Part shown: positions 42,898 through 53,130 of the stretch, piece by piece | Position numbering within the stretch: position 1 is the stretch's first letter | How the letters are laid out: the number at the start of each line of letters is the position of its first letter | Assembly (NCBI GenBank): GCA_949358305.1 | Contig: OX442314.1 | Span: forward strand, 36,367,211-36,431,210 | Reading direction: 5' to 3' | From: Strigamia acuminata | Taxonomy: Eukaryota > Arthropoda > Chilopoda > Geophilomorpha > Linotaeniidae | Length of the DNA: 64,000 nucleotides | Made by a program: the position numbers and the translations under genes | The notes under the pieces: model-generated | The model's input: the letters and a program-made list of their open reading frames with translations, nothing else | Databases searched by the model: none | What the model was told of the DNA's origin: nothing

Positions 42898-44459
42898 TTA
42901 GATCAAAAACTGAGAAAGGTCAGAAATACGATTTAAATTTGCGTGCCATGTGTCATCATAATACGCGAGGAGTTATGAACGAATCAAAATTAGGATCTAA
43001 AAATACCATATGTCAATCTAAACTTCAAATTAAAGTACTACGACCATATCTTCCTGGATTGCAACCAACAGCTACTGTGTTTATTGATTTTAAACATAAT
43101 CACCCATTGATTGCTGCAGACGTTTTACGCTTCAGGAAAGTGCCATTACAAATTGAAGAAAAATTTGTACAATTTTTTGAACGTGGTCACTCACCATCAT
43201 CAGCTATGCAAACCCACAAATTTAACATAGTGATGGAGAACCCTGACAACTACGACAAGCTTTTTGCTGATAACAGCGTTTGCCCAAATTATCAATAGGT
43301 ACATAGGTTGTATAAGAAAAAAGCTTCTGCTGCATATGGAACCAAAGGCTTGACAATTCAAGAGGAAGCAAAATTAATTTTGAAGTTAGCTAAAACTAAG
43401 GGATGCTCAGCATTACTTGTGGAAAATTCTGATCAAGTAAATTACTCTTCAAAGTGTATTTTATATTATTTTATATTTTATATTAGAAAATAAATAGAAT
43501 AATATTTTTCTTCTAATTTTAGGTTGCTGTGACAGTAGTTACACCTTTGATGGCACGAGTTTCGGAAATGGTTGAAGCTGGAGAACAAATTTTTGTGGAT
43601 TCCAGTGGAGTAGTAGACAAAGATGGCACAAAAGTTTTTATATTTTTATGCAAATGTGTAACTGGAGGTATTCCAGTTGGTGTTGTAATGACAACATCAG
43701 ATGCTGAATCCATTCTTAGGCCAGCATTTCAAGCATTTAAGGTACGACAATGATATAACTTACCTTTTATTAAGATGACACTTGTTACTATTTGTGGTAT
43801 TTATTGTTAGGATCTATTACCACAAAAAGCATTTCGAGGACGGTCACCAACAAGTGGGCCTCAGGTGTTTCTCACAGACGATGGGACATCTGAGAGAAAT
43901 TCTTTGAAAGCTGTTTGGCCTACAAGTGTTTTGCTACTTTGCATTTTCCATGTCTTACAGGTTACTTTCTGGTATTTCTAAGTTTCTTTATAGTTTTAAT
44001 TATTTACTTTTTTGTGCTCAATTTAGGCATTATGGCGTTATGGCATTATAGCTGTCAAGTTGTCTACAATGCATCGAAATGTTGAATTTGCCAAAGATAG
44101 AATAGTTGAGGTGAATATTTAAAAATGATTATCTGCCAAAAAGTAAAAATATTAATTTGTAGATATCACCATACAATTTCAATGTTCCAAGTGAAACAAT
44201 TGCTAACAAAAGTTATGATGTTGATATGACCCTTGGTTGCTGTGGCTGCCCTGTAGGTGTTACTGGGAGGTTGTGTAAACATCAGCTTGCCGTCATCAGT
44301 TGTGCATATGAATTGGCACTTGTGATGACACTGCCCAGATTAGCAAAGGTGGGAACTCACATTCCTACACCTGTGAAAAAGACAGTGAAAGGACAGTTGC
44401 CTACAGAAGTTCAACCAGACCACAGCTCCAGTTTTAACTCCAGTTTTGGTGTAGCCTAG
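42898..44459 (+). pseudogene. MULE-type transposase/SWIM zinc-finger gene with one nonsense codon
   Basis: Blocks 42898-43436, 43523-43740, 43811-43960, 44027-44110 and 44163-44459 are separated by short introns with GT/AG ends, all in phase 0. The N-terminal part has the WRKY/FLYWCH-like FKHNHPL motif. The centre has the MULE DDE region (IFVDSSG for the first Asp; FLTDDGTSERNSLKAVWP for the second, followed by CIFHVLQALWRYG). The end has a SWIM finger (CGCPVGVTGRLCKH). Proteins of this layout are Mutator-derived. One in-frame TAG at 43297-43299 interrupts the first block, and the region holding the final catalytic Glu seems shortened. The copy is therefore probably dead, or a domesticated gene with a sequencing error. 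No terminal inverted repeats were found. Confidence 0.75.
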
Positions 44460-44927
44460 CAGTAGAAGTTTTGCCACTTCAGAACCACTTGACATAGTTT
44501 TGGACTCAGCAGAAATGTGCCTTAACAAGAATTTCATCTGAAACTACCAGAGAAACACTACTGAAAAACCAGCAAGGTTCCTGCCTAAAATGAACGCAGA
44601 ACTTTTAGGAAGAATTGTGTGTGTGTTTGTTTCTTGTGTGACTTGACCAAGAAAACTATGAGTAACCAATTTCAATAACCACCATTTTGCTTTTCTTGTT
44701 CTTTATGTTTTTTGATAGAAATACCAAATGTTAGCTGTGTGTTTTTAATTAGTTTAGTATGATATTTGCCTTGTTAATGCAAATATCATTTGTGTAGATT
44801 TACAGGGACTTTTTGGTGTGAACCAGCCTTTAGTTAAAAAGGTGAATGAAACAACTTTCTTTTCATTTCCATTTTTCAAATGAGTTTGCTTATTTTCTTT
44901 TCCACTTTCCATCGAACTATAGAAACC

Positions 44928-45215
44928 AGATTGCCACAATGCCTTGCCAGATCACGTCATCACTCAAAGCCCTTTCACCTGGCGCGAAAGGCTGCCAGAC
45001 GAAATTATCGCTCTGAAGGACAACACGAACACCTGGTGGGGATTGCGATACATGTTTTCCCGTGCCATAATGAGACGGTTCAGAACCAAGCAGTGCCTGG
45101 TGCACAAGGCAGATGTTCCCCAACGATTGGCCATAAACTGGTCGTTGATGAGAGATCCTCCTGGGCCTTTAAACTCAAAGATGATGGCTGCATGTTTTAT
45201 TAGCAGTATTTATTG
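44928..45215 (+). CDS. Unrecognised exon-like frame (~95 codons)
   Basis: It follows an acceptor-like CTATAG and reads through PFTWRERLPDEIIALKDN, TWWGLRYMFSRAIMRRF and QRLAINWSLMRDPPGP. The composition (Trp/Arg-rich, few low-complexity residues) looks like real protein, but I do not recognise it. It lies between the MULE gene and the DIRS relic and may be part of either mobile element or a captured host exon. Confidence 0.3.
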
Positions 45216-45747
45216 ATGATTGGTTTTTGTGCTCAAAGGATAGCGAATTACTTGTTTCACAACGTGATTCCTTTTTGGATTTAATCGGCAACCTAGGTTA
45301 TAATGTGAATTTCAAGAAATCAATTCTAGAACCGCAAAAGGAAATTTCTTTTTTGGGGTTTATCATTAATAGTATCAACATGACAGTTTCCCTCCCTACA
45401 GAGGGGATTGACAACATTCGGGTTTCAATTAAACGTTTATTCTTTTAGGGAACTTGCATCAGTGATTGGCAAACTGAATGCTACCACTCTTGCAATTTCT
45501 TCTGCCCCACTTCATTATAGAGGTTTACAACAACTTAAAGCTTTCTTCCTACGGAGGGGCACTTATGAATCAAAATGCTCTATTAATCTCGAATCCTGCG
45601 GAGAGCTTGTTAGGTGGTTCCGAAATTTAAATATCTGTAATGGCCGCTCTCTTCTTCCCAAATCTTTAGCTTTATCATTAGAAACTGAAGCCTCACTTAC
45701 AGGATGGGGGGCAGTTGCGAACGACGTCAGTATTGGCGGTTTGTAAA
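45199..45747 (+). pseudogene. DIRS-type reverse transcriptase/RNase H relic
   Basis: The reading starts at the catalytic box (FIDDWFLCSKDSE) and continues with GYNVNFKKSILEPQKEISFL and GFIINSINMTVSLP. After a frameshift near 45430 it continues through RELASVIGKLNATTLA, APLHYRGLQQLKAFFLRRG and NGRSLLP to the RNase H start (ETEASLTGWGAV). The order FLGF...MTxSLP...RELASVIGKL...PLHYRxLQ is diagnostic for DIRS elements. The tyrosine recombinase and terminal repeats are absent. The piece is dead. Confidence 0.85.
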
Positions 45748-46024
45748 CAAGTAAACAAGTACTTTCACATCTCGACGCCAACTTTAAAGGAATGTCACAG
45801 CTGAAAACAATTAGTAGATATGCGAATTCGGAATTTCTCCTGTGTCCTCATATCTTCACCATTCCCCATTGGAAGTTTGAGAAATCCTGACGCCATTCAC
45901 CTTGACCACTGCTTTCGAGGTCTATTTTATTGCAACTAGTTGACACTCACTTGTCATAATTCAACCCCAAAGGTCACGAATCAAAGTAAAATCGATCTAC
46001 GAGGTTGCACGTTGCATACCGCCT

Positions 46025-46630
46025 TTTCATATTTTCCATATTTTCCATATTTAAGTTTCCATATTTTCCATATTTAAGTTTTCATATTTTCCATATTTAA
46101 GTTTCCATATTTTCCATATTTAAGTTTCCATATTTTCCATATTTAAGTTTCCATATTTTCCATATTTAAGTTTCCATATTTTCCATATTTAAGTTTTCAT
46201 ATTTTCCATATTTAAGTTTTCATATTTTCCATATTTAAGTTTTCATATTTTCCATATTTAAGTTTTCATATTTTCCATATTTAAGTTTTCATATTTTCCA
46301 TATTTAAGTTTTCATATTTTCCATATTTAAGTTTTCATATTTTCCATATTTAAGTTTTCGTATTTTCCATATTTAAGTTTTCATATTTTCCATATTTAAG
46401 TTTTCATATTTTCCATATTTAAGTTTTCATATTTTCCATATTTAAGTTTTCATATTTTCCATATTTAAGTTTTCATATTTTCCATATTTAAGTTTTCATA
46501 TTTTCCATATTTAAGTTTTCATATTTTCCATATTTAAGTTTTCATATTTTCCATATTTAAGTTTTCATATTTTCCATATTTAAGTTTTCATATTTTCCAT
46601 ATTTAAGTTTTCATATTTTCATATTTTTCC
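46025..46630 (+). repeat. 23-bp minisatellite (~26 units)
   Basis: The unit TTTTCATATTTTCCATATTTAAG is repeated with few changes (TTTCC or TTTTC variants, one CGTATT). Two degenerate units reappear at 55515-55600. Confidence 0.95.
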
Positions 46631-46632
46631 CG

Positions 46633-46887
46633 AACGACTCCGTTCCAACTGACATAACGCAGAACGACTCCATTCCAGTTGAAACACACGCCATTCCAGT
46701 TAACACCGTTCCAGTGGAAACACACGCCATTCCAGTTAACACCGTTCCGGTCAACAAGTCAAACAGGAAAGCAATACATCTAGGAAAAAAAACTGAAAAA
46801 TGTTGGCGATCGACCCGCCTAGAAGAGAAGGCATTGATAAAACAACCGATAATTTACTTCTCTGGTTCTCCACTGGGTAAAAAATGA
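46633..46887 (+). other. Open frame with a VPVNTVPVETHAI peptide repeat
   Basis: Directly after the 23-bp array an 84-codon frame reads two and a half copies of a 12-residue motif (IPVNTVPVETHA) from 36-bp DNA repeats, followed by a Lys/Arg-rich stretch and a stop. It has no start codon of its own. It could be a relic exon or simply a third minisatellite. Confidence 0.35.
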
Positions 46888-47800
46888 TGACCAGCAAAGA
46901 GTCATCAACAAGTGACTGGATCAGCGAGGAAGAAGCCACTAAATCTACTTTGGAGGAAATCGAACTAACGATTTAATCACTGTTTAAAAATTGTCCTAAA
47001 ATATGCAACCCGAACGTGACAACAGCAACTAATGGTATGGTTTCTCGTCTGCGAGTTGGTTTTAGAACTGTGTGCCCTGTCAACCATCTCCGCGACAGCA
47101 TGAGTTAGGGCTCGTGTTCAATTTCCGACAAGTTTTTCGAGGGCTGTGTCTTTGGTTGCGCAACTCTATTTAGTTTTTGTGTTAATAAATATGGAATCAT
47201 CCCCAAAATTGTGTTTAGACATCTCTAATCAAGAGGACCAACCGAGCAGCGCGCGGTGTAAAACACCTCCGCGAAAGCTAGAGTTAGAGCTCTGTTCTGG
47301 TTTCTCCTACGAAAAGTCTACAAATTCATCATCATTTTTGTGTAGAAAATTCATATTTGGTACTTACAAACTGCTAAGATTCATCATAAGTGTTTTGTGT
47401 GCAAGTTTTTCATCACCTGTGATAAGTACTCATTAGTGAAGTGTTTATTTTTATTATCTTTATTTTGCTTAGTTTTATGCTTTGAAACCAGACTATTAGC
47501 CGAACATTAAGGACTTTCAGTGTTTCAAGTGCTTCATTCATTTTTATTTAAGTTATTATCATTTTATTTTACATTATTTAGTGTCAATTTTATTCTAGTG
47601 TTAAATTCATTCCAGAATTCTCCTTAACATTAAGTTGCTAATTATTGATTAATCATTCTGGAATGAACCAATCAGTATTATTACGTCTAATCAATAAGGG
47701 TCTAATGCCTATTTCTTTGATAATTATTAATTCTTAATGATTATTTGATTTTCTAATATTTTTGAATTTGTTTTTAATTCCGTGGCAATATGGGTCGTAT
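46888..47800. other. Unassigned, AT-rich
   Basis: Short open frames only. No domain, repeat array or RNA gene is recognised. Confidence 0.4.
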
Positions 47801-47807
47801 TGTGCGC

Positions 47808-48190
47808 GCGGAAACTGGACGTTCAGCAAAAAAAACAAAAAATTTGAATATGATTACCCACCCATCATTATATTTAAGTTGTTTTTTATACCAAACAGTT
47901 TGTTGGAAGTACCTTTAAAAATAATAGTAGGCAACCTAGTTTACACAACAATTGGTGTAACATTACACAACAATTGGTGTAACATTACACAACAATTGGT
48001 GTAACATTACACAACAATTGGTGTAACATTACACAACAATTGGTGTAACATTACACAACAATTGGTGTAACATTACACAACAATTGGTGTAACATTACAC
48101 AACAATTGGTGTAACATTACACAACAATTGGTGTAACATTACACAACAATTGGTGTAACATTACACAACAATTGGTGTAACATTACACAA
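47808..48190 (+). repeat. Repeat S copy 1 with eleven 22-bp units
   Basis: A ~135-bp unique segment (from ACTGGACGTTCAGC to GGCAACCTAGTTTACAC) is followed by about eleven perfect 22-bp units AACATTACACAACAATTGGTGT, in which ACACAACAATTGGTGT is nearly palindromic. The same segment with only one 22-bp unit lies at 49662-49817 in the same orientation. Confidence 0.92.
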
Positions 48191-48210
48191 AACAAAACCA
48201 TTTCTTACAG

Positions 48211-48680
48211 GTCGGGAGTCGGGAGTCGGCGACGTTCGGTGGCAAACCACTGCCCAACATCCGACCAGCCGGGGCCACGCCAGGAGCCTGGATCCCCAGA
48301 AGTACAACGACACCAGCTCCCGCTACGAGCACGTCATCAGGAACAACCGGATACAGTACCTCGGTCCCGTCCAGGACAAGTACCGAACTGGGCTATGCGA
48401 CAGGCGCAAGCTCAGAGTGCCAGATTGTACCAATCCTGAAAAACTTTGGGTTTCGACGAGAGACCGTCAAGATATCGCCAAAAGGAGAATCGGAGCAAAA
48501 TCCGTTTCAGGAAACCCGAGAAGTACAAACGCAAGCGAAGAGTGAAAATTCAGAATATGCAAAATTGCAGTTTTCACGTGCAACACACACGATGTTGACC
48601 TACAATGCCAGTCTCTGCAGAGAAGCATTCCAATGGCTAGAAAGAGCAGTCCGGGAGCCGACCAACATCGTCCAGCACCA
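48211..48680 (+). CDS. Exon-like block with strong splice sites, unrecognised product
   Basis: It is preceded by a strong acceptor (TTTCTTACAG) and ends at a consensus donor (CACCA|GTGAGTG). The single frame starting at the acceptor is open for 156 codons. The peptide is Pro/Ser/Thr-rich (RSTTTPAPATSTSSGTTGY), then has a more ordered part (VPILKNFGFRRETVKISPKG; EAFQWLERAVREP). A short frame at 48700-48834 could be a following piece. I do not recognise the protein. The block is unusually GC-rich for this island, which suggests capture from elsewhere. It could be a Gag fragment. Confidence 0.4.
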
Positions 48681-49053
48681 GTGAGTGTTATTTGCAAGAA
48701 TGGCGCCAAGAACGCGACAAGAAATTTTCGAGATGGACTATGTAGGGACCATCGAGGAAGTGTGGCTCCATCTGAACAACGACGCGAAATCTGAACCAAC
48801 CACCACCCATCTGCCGAAATCACTCTGCTAGTTCAGCACAAAAAGGAGAGAAGTGTGGTGGCCAGGTCGGTCACCATGGAAATTTAAAGTGTTTTTCTCA
48901 AAGAGTTTTTTAGAATATTTTATTGGACATTTAAATTGTGTGAATTATTGAGCCAATCAAAACGTTTTTCCATAATTTTATTTAATCTGTAGTTAGTCAG
49001 AATAAATGTTTGTATTTATTTTCTCTGAATTATGAGTTTTTCTGAGAGCCGGA

Positions 49054-49477
49054 ATGTTTTCAAAATCTATTAGAGCCTTCATGTTGGGTTTAGCAAAGAA
49101 ACTTTATTGTGAATTTTTTGGATGTTTGGTGCAAATATTTATTTGCTGTGGTGTTTCTGTTGCGTGCAACAATTCACAGAATGAACTCTTATCGTTAGGC
49201 ATTTTTGTCAGGTGCAATCTTACTAGGGCACACAAATCCCGCCGTAACCATCAGTTACGCATATGATAAAAAAATCAACGTTTATGTTTCTTTAACATTC
49301 GTTTGCCTGCAGTGCAGCGGCGCAGTTGCCAGCGCCACGTTTTTGTACGAAATAGTTGCAGTAGAACGACAAAAAACATTAGGGGCCACTATTGTATTAG
49401 TCGGATTGAACCCGGTTTATGCTTTCATCCTTGAGATGTGCATGAGTTTCCTGTTAATGCTGGCCGTTGACAGTTGA
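49054..49477 (+). pseudogene. Aquaporin (MIP family) fragment
   Basis: The pieces match the first half of an aquaporin: a first membrane span (YCEFFGCLVQIFICCGVSVA), loop B with the NPA box (LLGHTNPAVTISYAYDKK), the third span (QCSGAVASATFLY) and the fourth (LNPVYAFILEMCMSFLLMLAV). A change of frame falls at GTCAG just before the NPA segment; it could be a splice acceptor whose donor is missing or a frameshift. The second NPA half is absent. It is therefore a partial, probably dead copy, in the mobile-element island between two copies of repeat S. Confidence 0.7.
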
Positions 49478-49661
49478 AGTGTCAATTGAAAAAGCCCAAA
49501 CTGCCTTGGAAAAGGGGAAGTGCATCCCGCCTTCCCATTTCCACAAACAATTTTTAAGATGGTTTGAGATTGGATTGGAACGGTTTCAGATGATGGTATA
49601 CTTATGTATAATAAGACAACCAAATCTAAGAGTTGGATTGGTGAAACATTACTCAAATGCA

Positions 49662-49817
49662 AAAACTGGACCGTTCAGCAAAAAGAACAAAAAAATTTGA
49701 TTACCCACCCGTCATTATATTTAAGTTGTTTTTTATACCAAACAGTTTGTTGGAAGTACCTTTAAAAATAATAGTAGGCAACCTAGTTTACACGACAATT
49801 GGTGTAACATTACACAA
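49662..49817 (+). repeat. Repeat S copy 2 with a single 22-bp unit
   Basis: Same ~135-bp segment as at 47808 with small differences (TTGATTACCCACCCGTC here). The 22-bp unit occurs once. Confidence 0.9.
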
Positions 49818-50743
49818 ACAAAGAGACCAGGTCCTCGATAATTATGGAAACTGATCAAAATGATCAAGATGGCGATGAAGACATCTGGCATAAGCAATAT
49901 AACGATGACTGATGATACCGCCAAATAATTCTTCACCGCAATTGGATCTCAAGTCCCACCAGCTGTCTTGGAGATGCTGAGATCAACCCCTAGACAACGA
50001 TTAAAGGCCAAAACCCAACAATCAGAGTCCGTCTTGTTCTTTACGTGATGTATGCGTCCCTCCCGTGTAGTAATCCCCATACTACGCGGATAAGACCATA
50101 CCGCAGTCACAGAACTAATAATTTAATCTTTTACCAAAATCATATATTAACGAAAGTCAAGTATTGGCTGCAGCAAGTGTGTGCGGAAAGCAACGACTAT
50201 ACAATGTATGTGAATAATGTTTAGACGCTTATGGAATGCAATACAATTGATAAGTTTGATGAATCGTAGGATCGTCTGTGGTCGGTTGGACAAAAAATTT
50301 TAAAACTTATTTGTACCCCAATGAAGCAATGGCACTCAGACAAATTCAAAGATTTCAAATGTCAATTGGATGATGTAGCAAATGTAGCAAATGGATTCGG
50401 CAAAGTCATCCAGGCAACGATTAAACAGAATAACAGTTGCCAAATATAGCAATAGTACAAGACAACGAATCGTGGAAGGGCTCGAGTGGCCGCAAGGATT
50501 GGAGGACGAAAAAGATGCAGACTTCGAACAGGTAGAAGGAAAAACCGAGTCGAGAATTGCCCTTGGCGGAACTGTTTGCTTCCAACTTTCAGAAAAGCTA
50601 TCGGATGTAATACCTTACTTCCTCTTGTTCGCTTCCATTATCTGAAAATTTCATTCTTGGTGTAACAGTGGGTAAAATGTGAAAATGGCATCAAAATTTC
50701 CATTTGAGTGTGTAGTGCTGCAGTCATCTTGTACATTATCATT
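49818..50743. other. Unassigned, possible mobile-element debris
   Basis: Short plus-strand frames with Gln/Asp-rich peptides (for example METDQNDQDGDEDIW at 49842) resemble Gag-like debris but show no diagnostic motif. Confidence 0.3.
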
Positions 50744-51038
50744 AGGGTTTCTGTTTTCCCGCCCTTTTCCAATTCCCGGTTCCAATATTCCCGTGAAATC
50801 AATACTCCTGGGAATTAAAATCAGGCGAAAATAAATGGCTAAAAAGAACCATTTTTCGTAAAAATAGCCATTTTCATCATTGAAACGTTGCAAGTTGTAA
50901 CGTAATGACGAAAATGGCGTTTCAACAACGTTTTTTTGACAGAACCGGTTACTTTGAAAATTCCCGGTTCTCGGTACCGTGATTTCTCACCGGGTTTCCC
51001 GGGAAATCGGTACCCCGGTTTCCCGGTACCGAAACCCT
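50744..51038. mobile_element. Candidate non-autonomous DNA element with AGGGTTTC ends (295 bp)
   Basis: The segment begins AGGGTTTC and ends GAAACCCT. Within it TTCCCGG/CCGGGAA motifs recur as repeated and inverted copies (for example TTCCCGGTTC and CCCGGTTTCCCGGTACCG). No clear target duplication is visible and there is no coding capacity. Assignment to a superfamily is not possible by eye. Confidence 0.45.
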
Positions 51039-51149
51039 TTGCACAGTACATTAATTAATTTCTTTACAACCGCATTTAACAATTTAGCTTTTTCATGAGA
51101 TAACTTATCAGGTCCATTCCATAACCTAACCTAGATTAATGCTCATCTT

Positions 51150-51357
51150 AATGCTAACCCCATCAAGAATATGACTAATACCTTCCCAACTTAATACAGC
51201 CCCAATCCCCATCATAACCGCCTGTATAACGAAATAAAAATCATTGTAAAACAAAGGATTCAAAATTATATTACTGGCTTTGTTGATCATCATCATAACA
51301 AATAACACCCTAGGCCTACTCCCCTACATCTTCACCCCAACACGACACATACTAATG
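51150..51357 (+). pseudogene. Possible mitochondrial DNA insert (ATP6-like)
   Basis: The peptide ITNNTLGLLPYIFTPTRHIL is close to the conserved NxxGLxPYxFTxTxHL stretch of mitochondrial ATP synthase subunit 6. The DNA is C-rich in third positions (CTA GGC CTA CTC CCC TAC), unlike its surroundings. Upstream bases to about 51150 share the composition but do not give a recognisable peptide. A nuclear mitochondrial insert is the simplest reading. It is short and could be chance. Confidence 0.45.
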
Positions 51358-51900
51358 AAAGGTATTTTTTACTCCGACGTCAAAATGAAAGAAATGCGTT
51401 ACTGGAATAATCATGAACCCATCGCCATTAGCACTTTTAAACAACAGTATGGAGTAATCACTAACAAGTGTGGCCTATTTGTTGATTTGGAAAATGGATA
51501 TTTAGGAATCAGTCCTGACAGTTTATACTCTGACTCATCATAAGAAGCACACCAGTTGGTGCCTATTCACTCCTAACTGTTGCCTACCAGGAAAAGTAGG
51601 TTTGTTTTGATCCATTCTATTTCTGGTATTTTGCCCTACTTTTATGTAGCCCTACACCAGTGAATAGGCTCGGCCAATAGGAACTGGTGTTAGTGGTGTG
51701 CCTCTTAGGGTGAGCCTGAGTATAGTTGGAAATGATGCAATTATTCAAGTCAAATATCCTCCTTCTGCCCAAGATCTTACACCATACCAAGCAGTTGTAC
51801 AGAAGAAAACCAACTATTGCATTATTGTAGATGGACAATTAAAACTAAAGGACAATCACGAATACTTTGTGGTGATCTCACTTTTATTTATTATTTTTGT
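51358..51900 (+). pseudogene. YqaJ-type nuclease domain split by a MITE
   Basis: Upstream of the insert the frame reads YWNNHEPIAISTFKQQYG, then CGLFVDLENGYLGISPDS, the start of the YqaJ (phage recombinase-like, PD-(D/E)xK) core. Downstream it reads NDAIIQVKYPPSAQDLTPYQ, KKTNYCIIVDGQLKLKDNHE, the end of that core. In the family the second part has E-x-K; here it is QVK, so a catalytic acid is lost. A 201-bp inverted-repeat element separates the halves and there is a one-base frame discrepancy between them. In animal genomes this domain is often found in mobile or virus-derived genes. Confidence 0.75.
51521..51727. mobile_element. 201-bp MITE inserted in the YqaJ domain
   Basis: Ends at 51524 and 51724 begin TATACTC and are inverted repeats of about 45 bp: TATACTCTGACTCATC then TAAGAAGCACACCAG on the left; TATACTCAGGCTCACC then TAAGAGGCACACCAC on the right in reverse complement, both reaching CCTATTCAC. 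GTT lies on each side and may be the 3-bp target duplication. There is no coding capacity. Confidence 0.8.
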
Positions 51901-51914
51901 ATAAATAAAAATTA

Positions 51915-52157
51915 CGTTTATGTGAATCGAGACTGCTTGCTTTGCCCATTGTGCAAAGCCAGCACCCATACCAACCGTCGCTGCTACGTGAATTACTGCC
52001 GAGAAGAGCCTCTCGCCATAAACCATCGCCGGAGCCACCGTCTCCGGATTCCGTAAATCTTGAAGTATTCGCCACATACCAAGAATAAATCAGAGCATCC
52101 ACTGAGGGCTACCATAGAAGGGACCAGCAGGATTTTTGGAGGCTACCGTACGAGGAC
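51915..52157 (+). repeat. Duplicated Cys-rich module, copy 1 (~243 bp)
   Basis: It is repeated at 54518-54763 in the same orientation with roughly 85 percent identity. Both copies read CLLCPLCKAST followed by an Arg/Cys-rich segment, so a zinc-binding peptide is possible, but this copy runs into a stop sooner. Both end with GAGCATCCACTGAGGG and AGGGACCAGCAG. Confidence 0.8.
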
Positions 52158-52500
52158 TAGCACACTTTTCTTTTACAAAAATGTCTAATGCGCAGTGGGA
52201 TTTGATCCAGATTGACCTAATCAAGGTCATTGAAATTGAAAATGTTGACAAAAATAAAAAAGCTCGGTGGTTCACCCACTCACCATGCCTAGCCGACCCC
52301 ATCTACTCCGGCTACGTTGCTCCATGCGAATGTGTTAATGTTGAAAAAAGGGGTTAGCACATTCTCCTCCAGCTTATCATGTACGCAGAGCCGCCGCATT
52401 GCACCTATTCGGCGGAACACCTTCAAAGGATACCGTAGGATGCGAAGGATTATGATGGTGACCTTAAAATGTTATCTTCGGGGTGCGTCATCTTAGCTAT

Positions 52501-52914
52501 AAATGCTGCCGTAAGTGCCATTCAGGCATTCAACAGTCATTACAATCGTTCGATGGCAGCAGCAAACAATATGTAGACCAACAATTGATCGTTGGAGGAC
52601 GAATATTCACAAATTTATGATTATTTGCGCGAACTTGAAGTAAGTAATTATTGCAATTTTTTTCTCCTTATTTAGTACTAACACAAAATTTATTTAATTC
52701 AAAGGCTAAATGCTGCCGTAAGTGCCATTCAGGCATTCAACAGTCATTACAATCGTTCGATGGCAGCAGCAAACAATATGTAGACCAACAATTGATCGTT
52801 GGAGGACGAATATTCACAAATTTATGATTATTTGCGCGAACTTGAAGTAAGTAATTATTGCAATTTTTTCTCCTTATTTAGTACTAACACAAAATTTATT
52901 TAATTCAAAGGCTA
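52501..52914 (+). repeat. Tandem duplication, two ~207-bp units
   Basis: Units 52501-52707 and 52708-52914 differ by little more than the length of one T run. Each contains TTTAGTACTAACAC and AATTCAAAG at its end, reminiscent of an intron end, and a short readable peptide (SLEDEYSQIYDYLRELE) broken by stops. The duplication looks recent. Confidence 0.9.
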
Positions 52915-53044
52915 AACACCTGATCAAACCCGTCTATTTACATTATTTTGGGGGCGCATTTAGAGCCACGAAAAAAGGAGTTGCGAATCCATAAATCGCG
53001 ATTTTTTTTTGCTGTGAGACAGACTGTCGCGAATCCATGAATCG

Positions 53045-53130
53045 CGATTCGCGGTTTAATTGCACACGCAATTAAACCGCGAATTGTAAATTGCTAAAAA
53101 AAAAAAAAAAATAAAAAAAAAATACATTAT
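53045..53130. repeat. Inverted repeat and poly-A tract
   Basis: GCGGTTTAATTGC and GCAATTAAACCGC at about 53053-53083 form a near-perfect 13-bp stem. Before it, CGAATCCATGAATCGCGATTCG is partly palindromic and repeats a copy at 52985-53010. A poly-A tract follows. Confidence 0.65.

Noticed and set aside
47940-48190. Telomere-like or centromere-like tandem repeat
   Set aside because: Only about eleven 22-bp units, local and linked to repeat S. The sequence is unlike known telomere repeats.
51126-51308. Minus-strand membrane protein frame in the ATP6-like segment
   Set aside because: The plus-strand reading matches mitochondrial ATP6 better. The minus frame is a shadow of the hydrophobic, AT-rich sequence.
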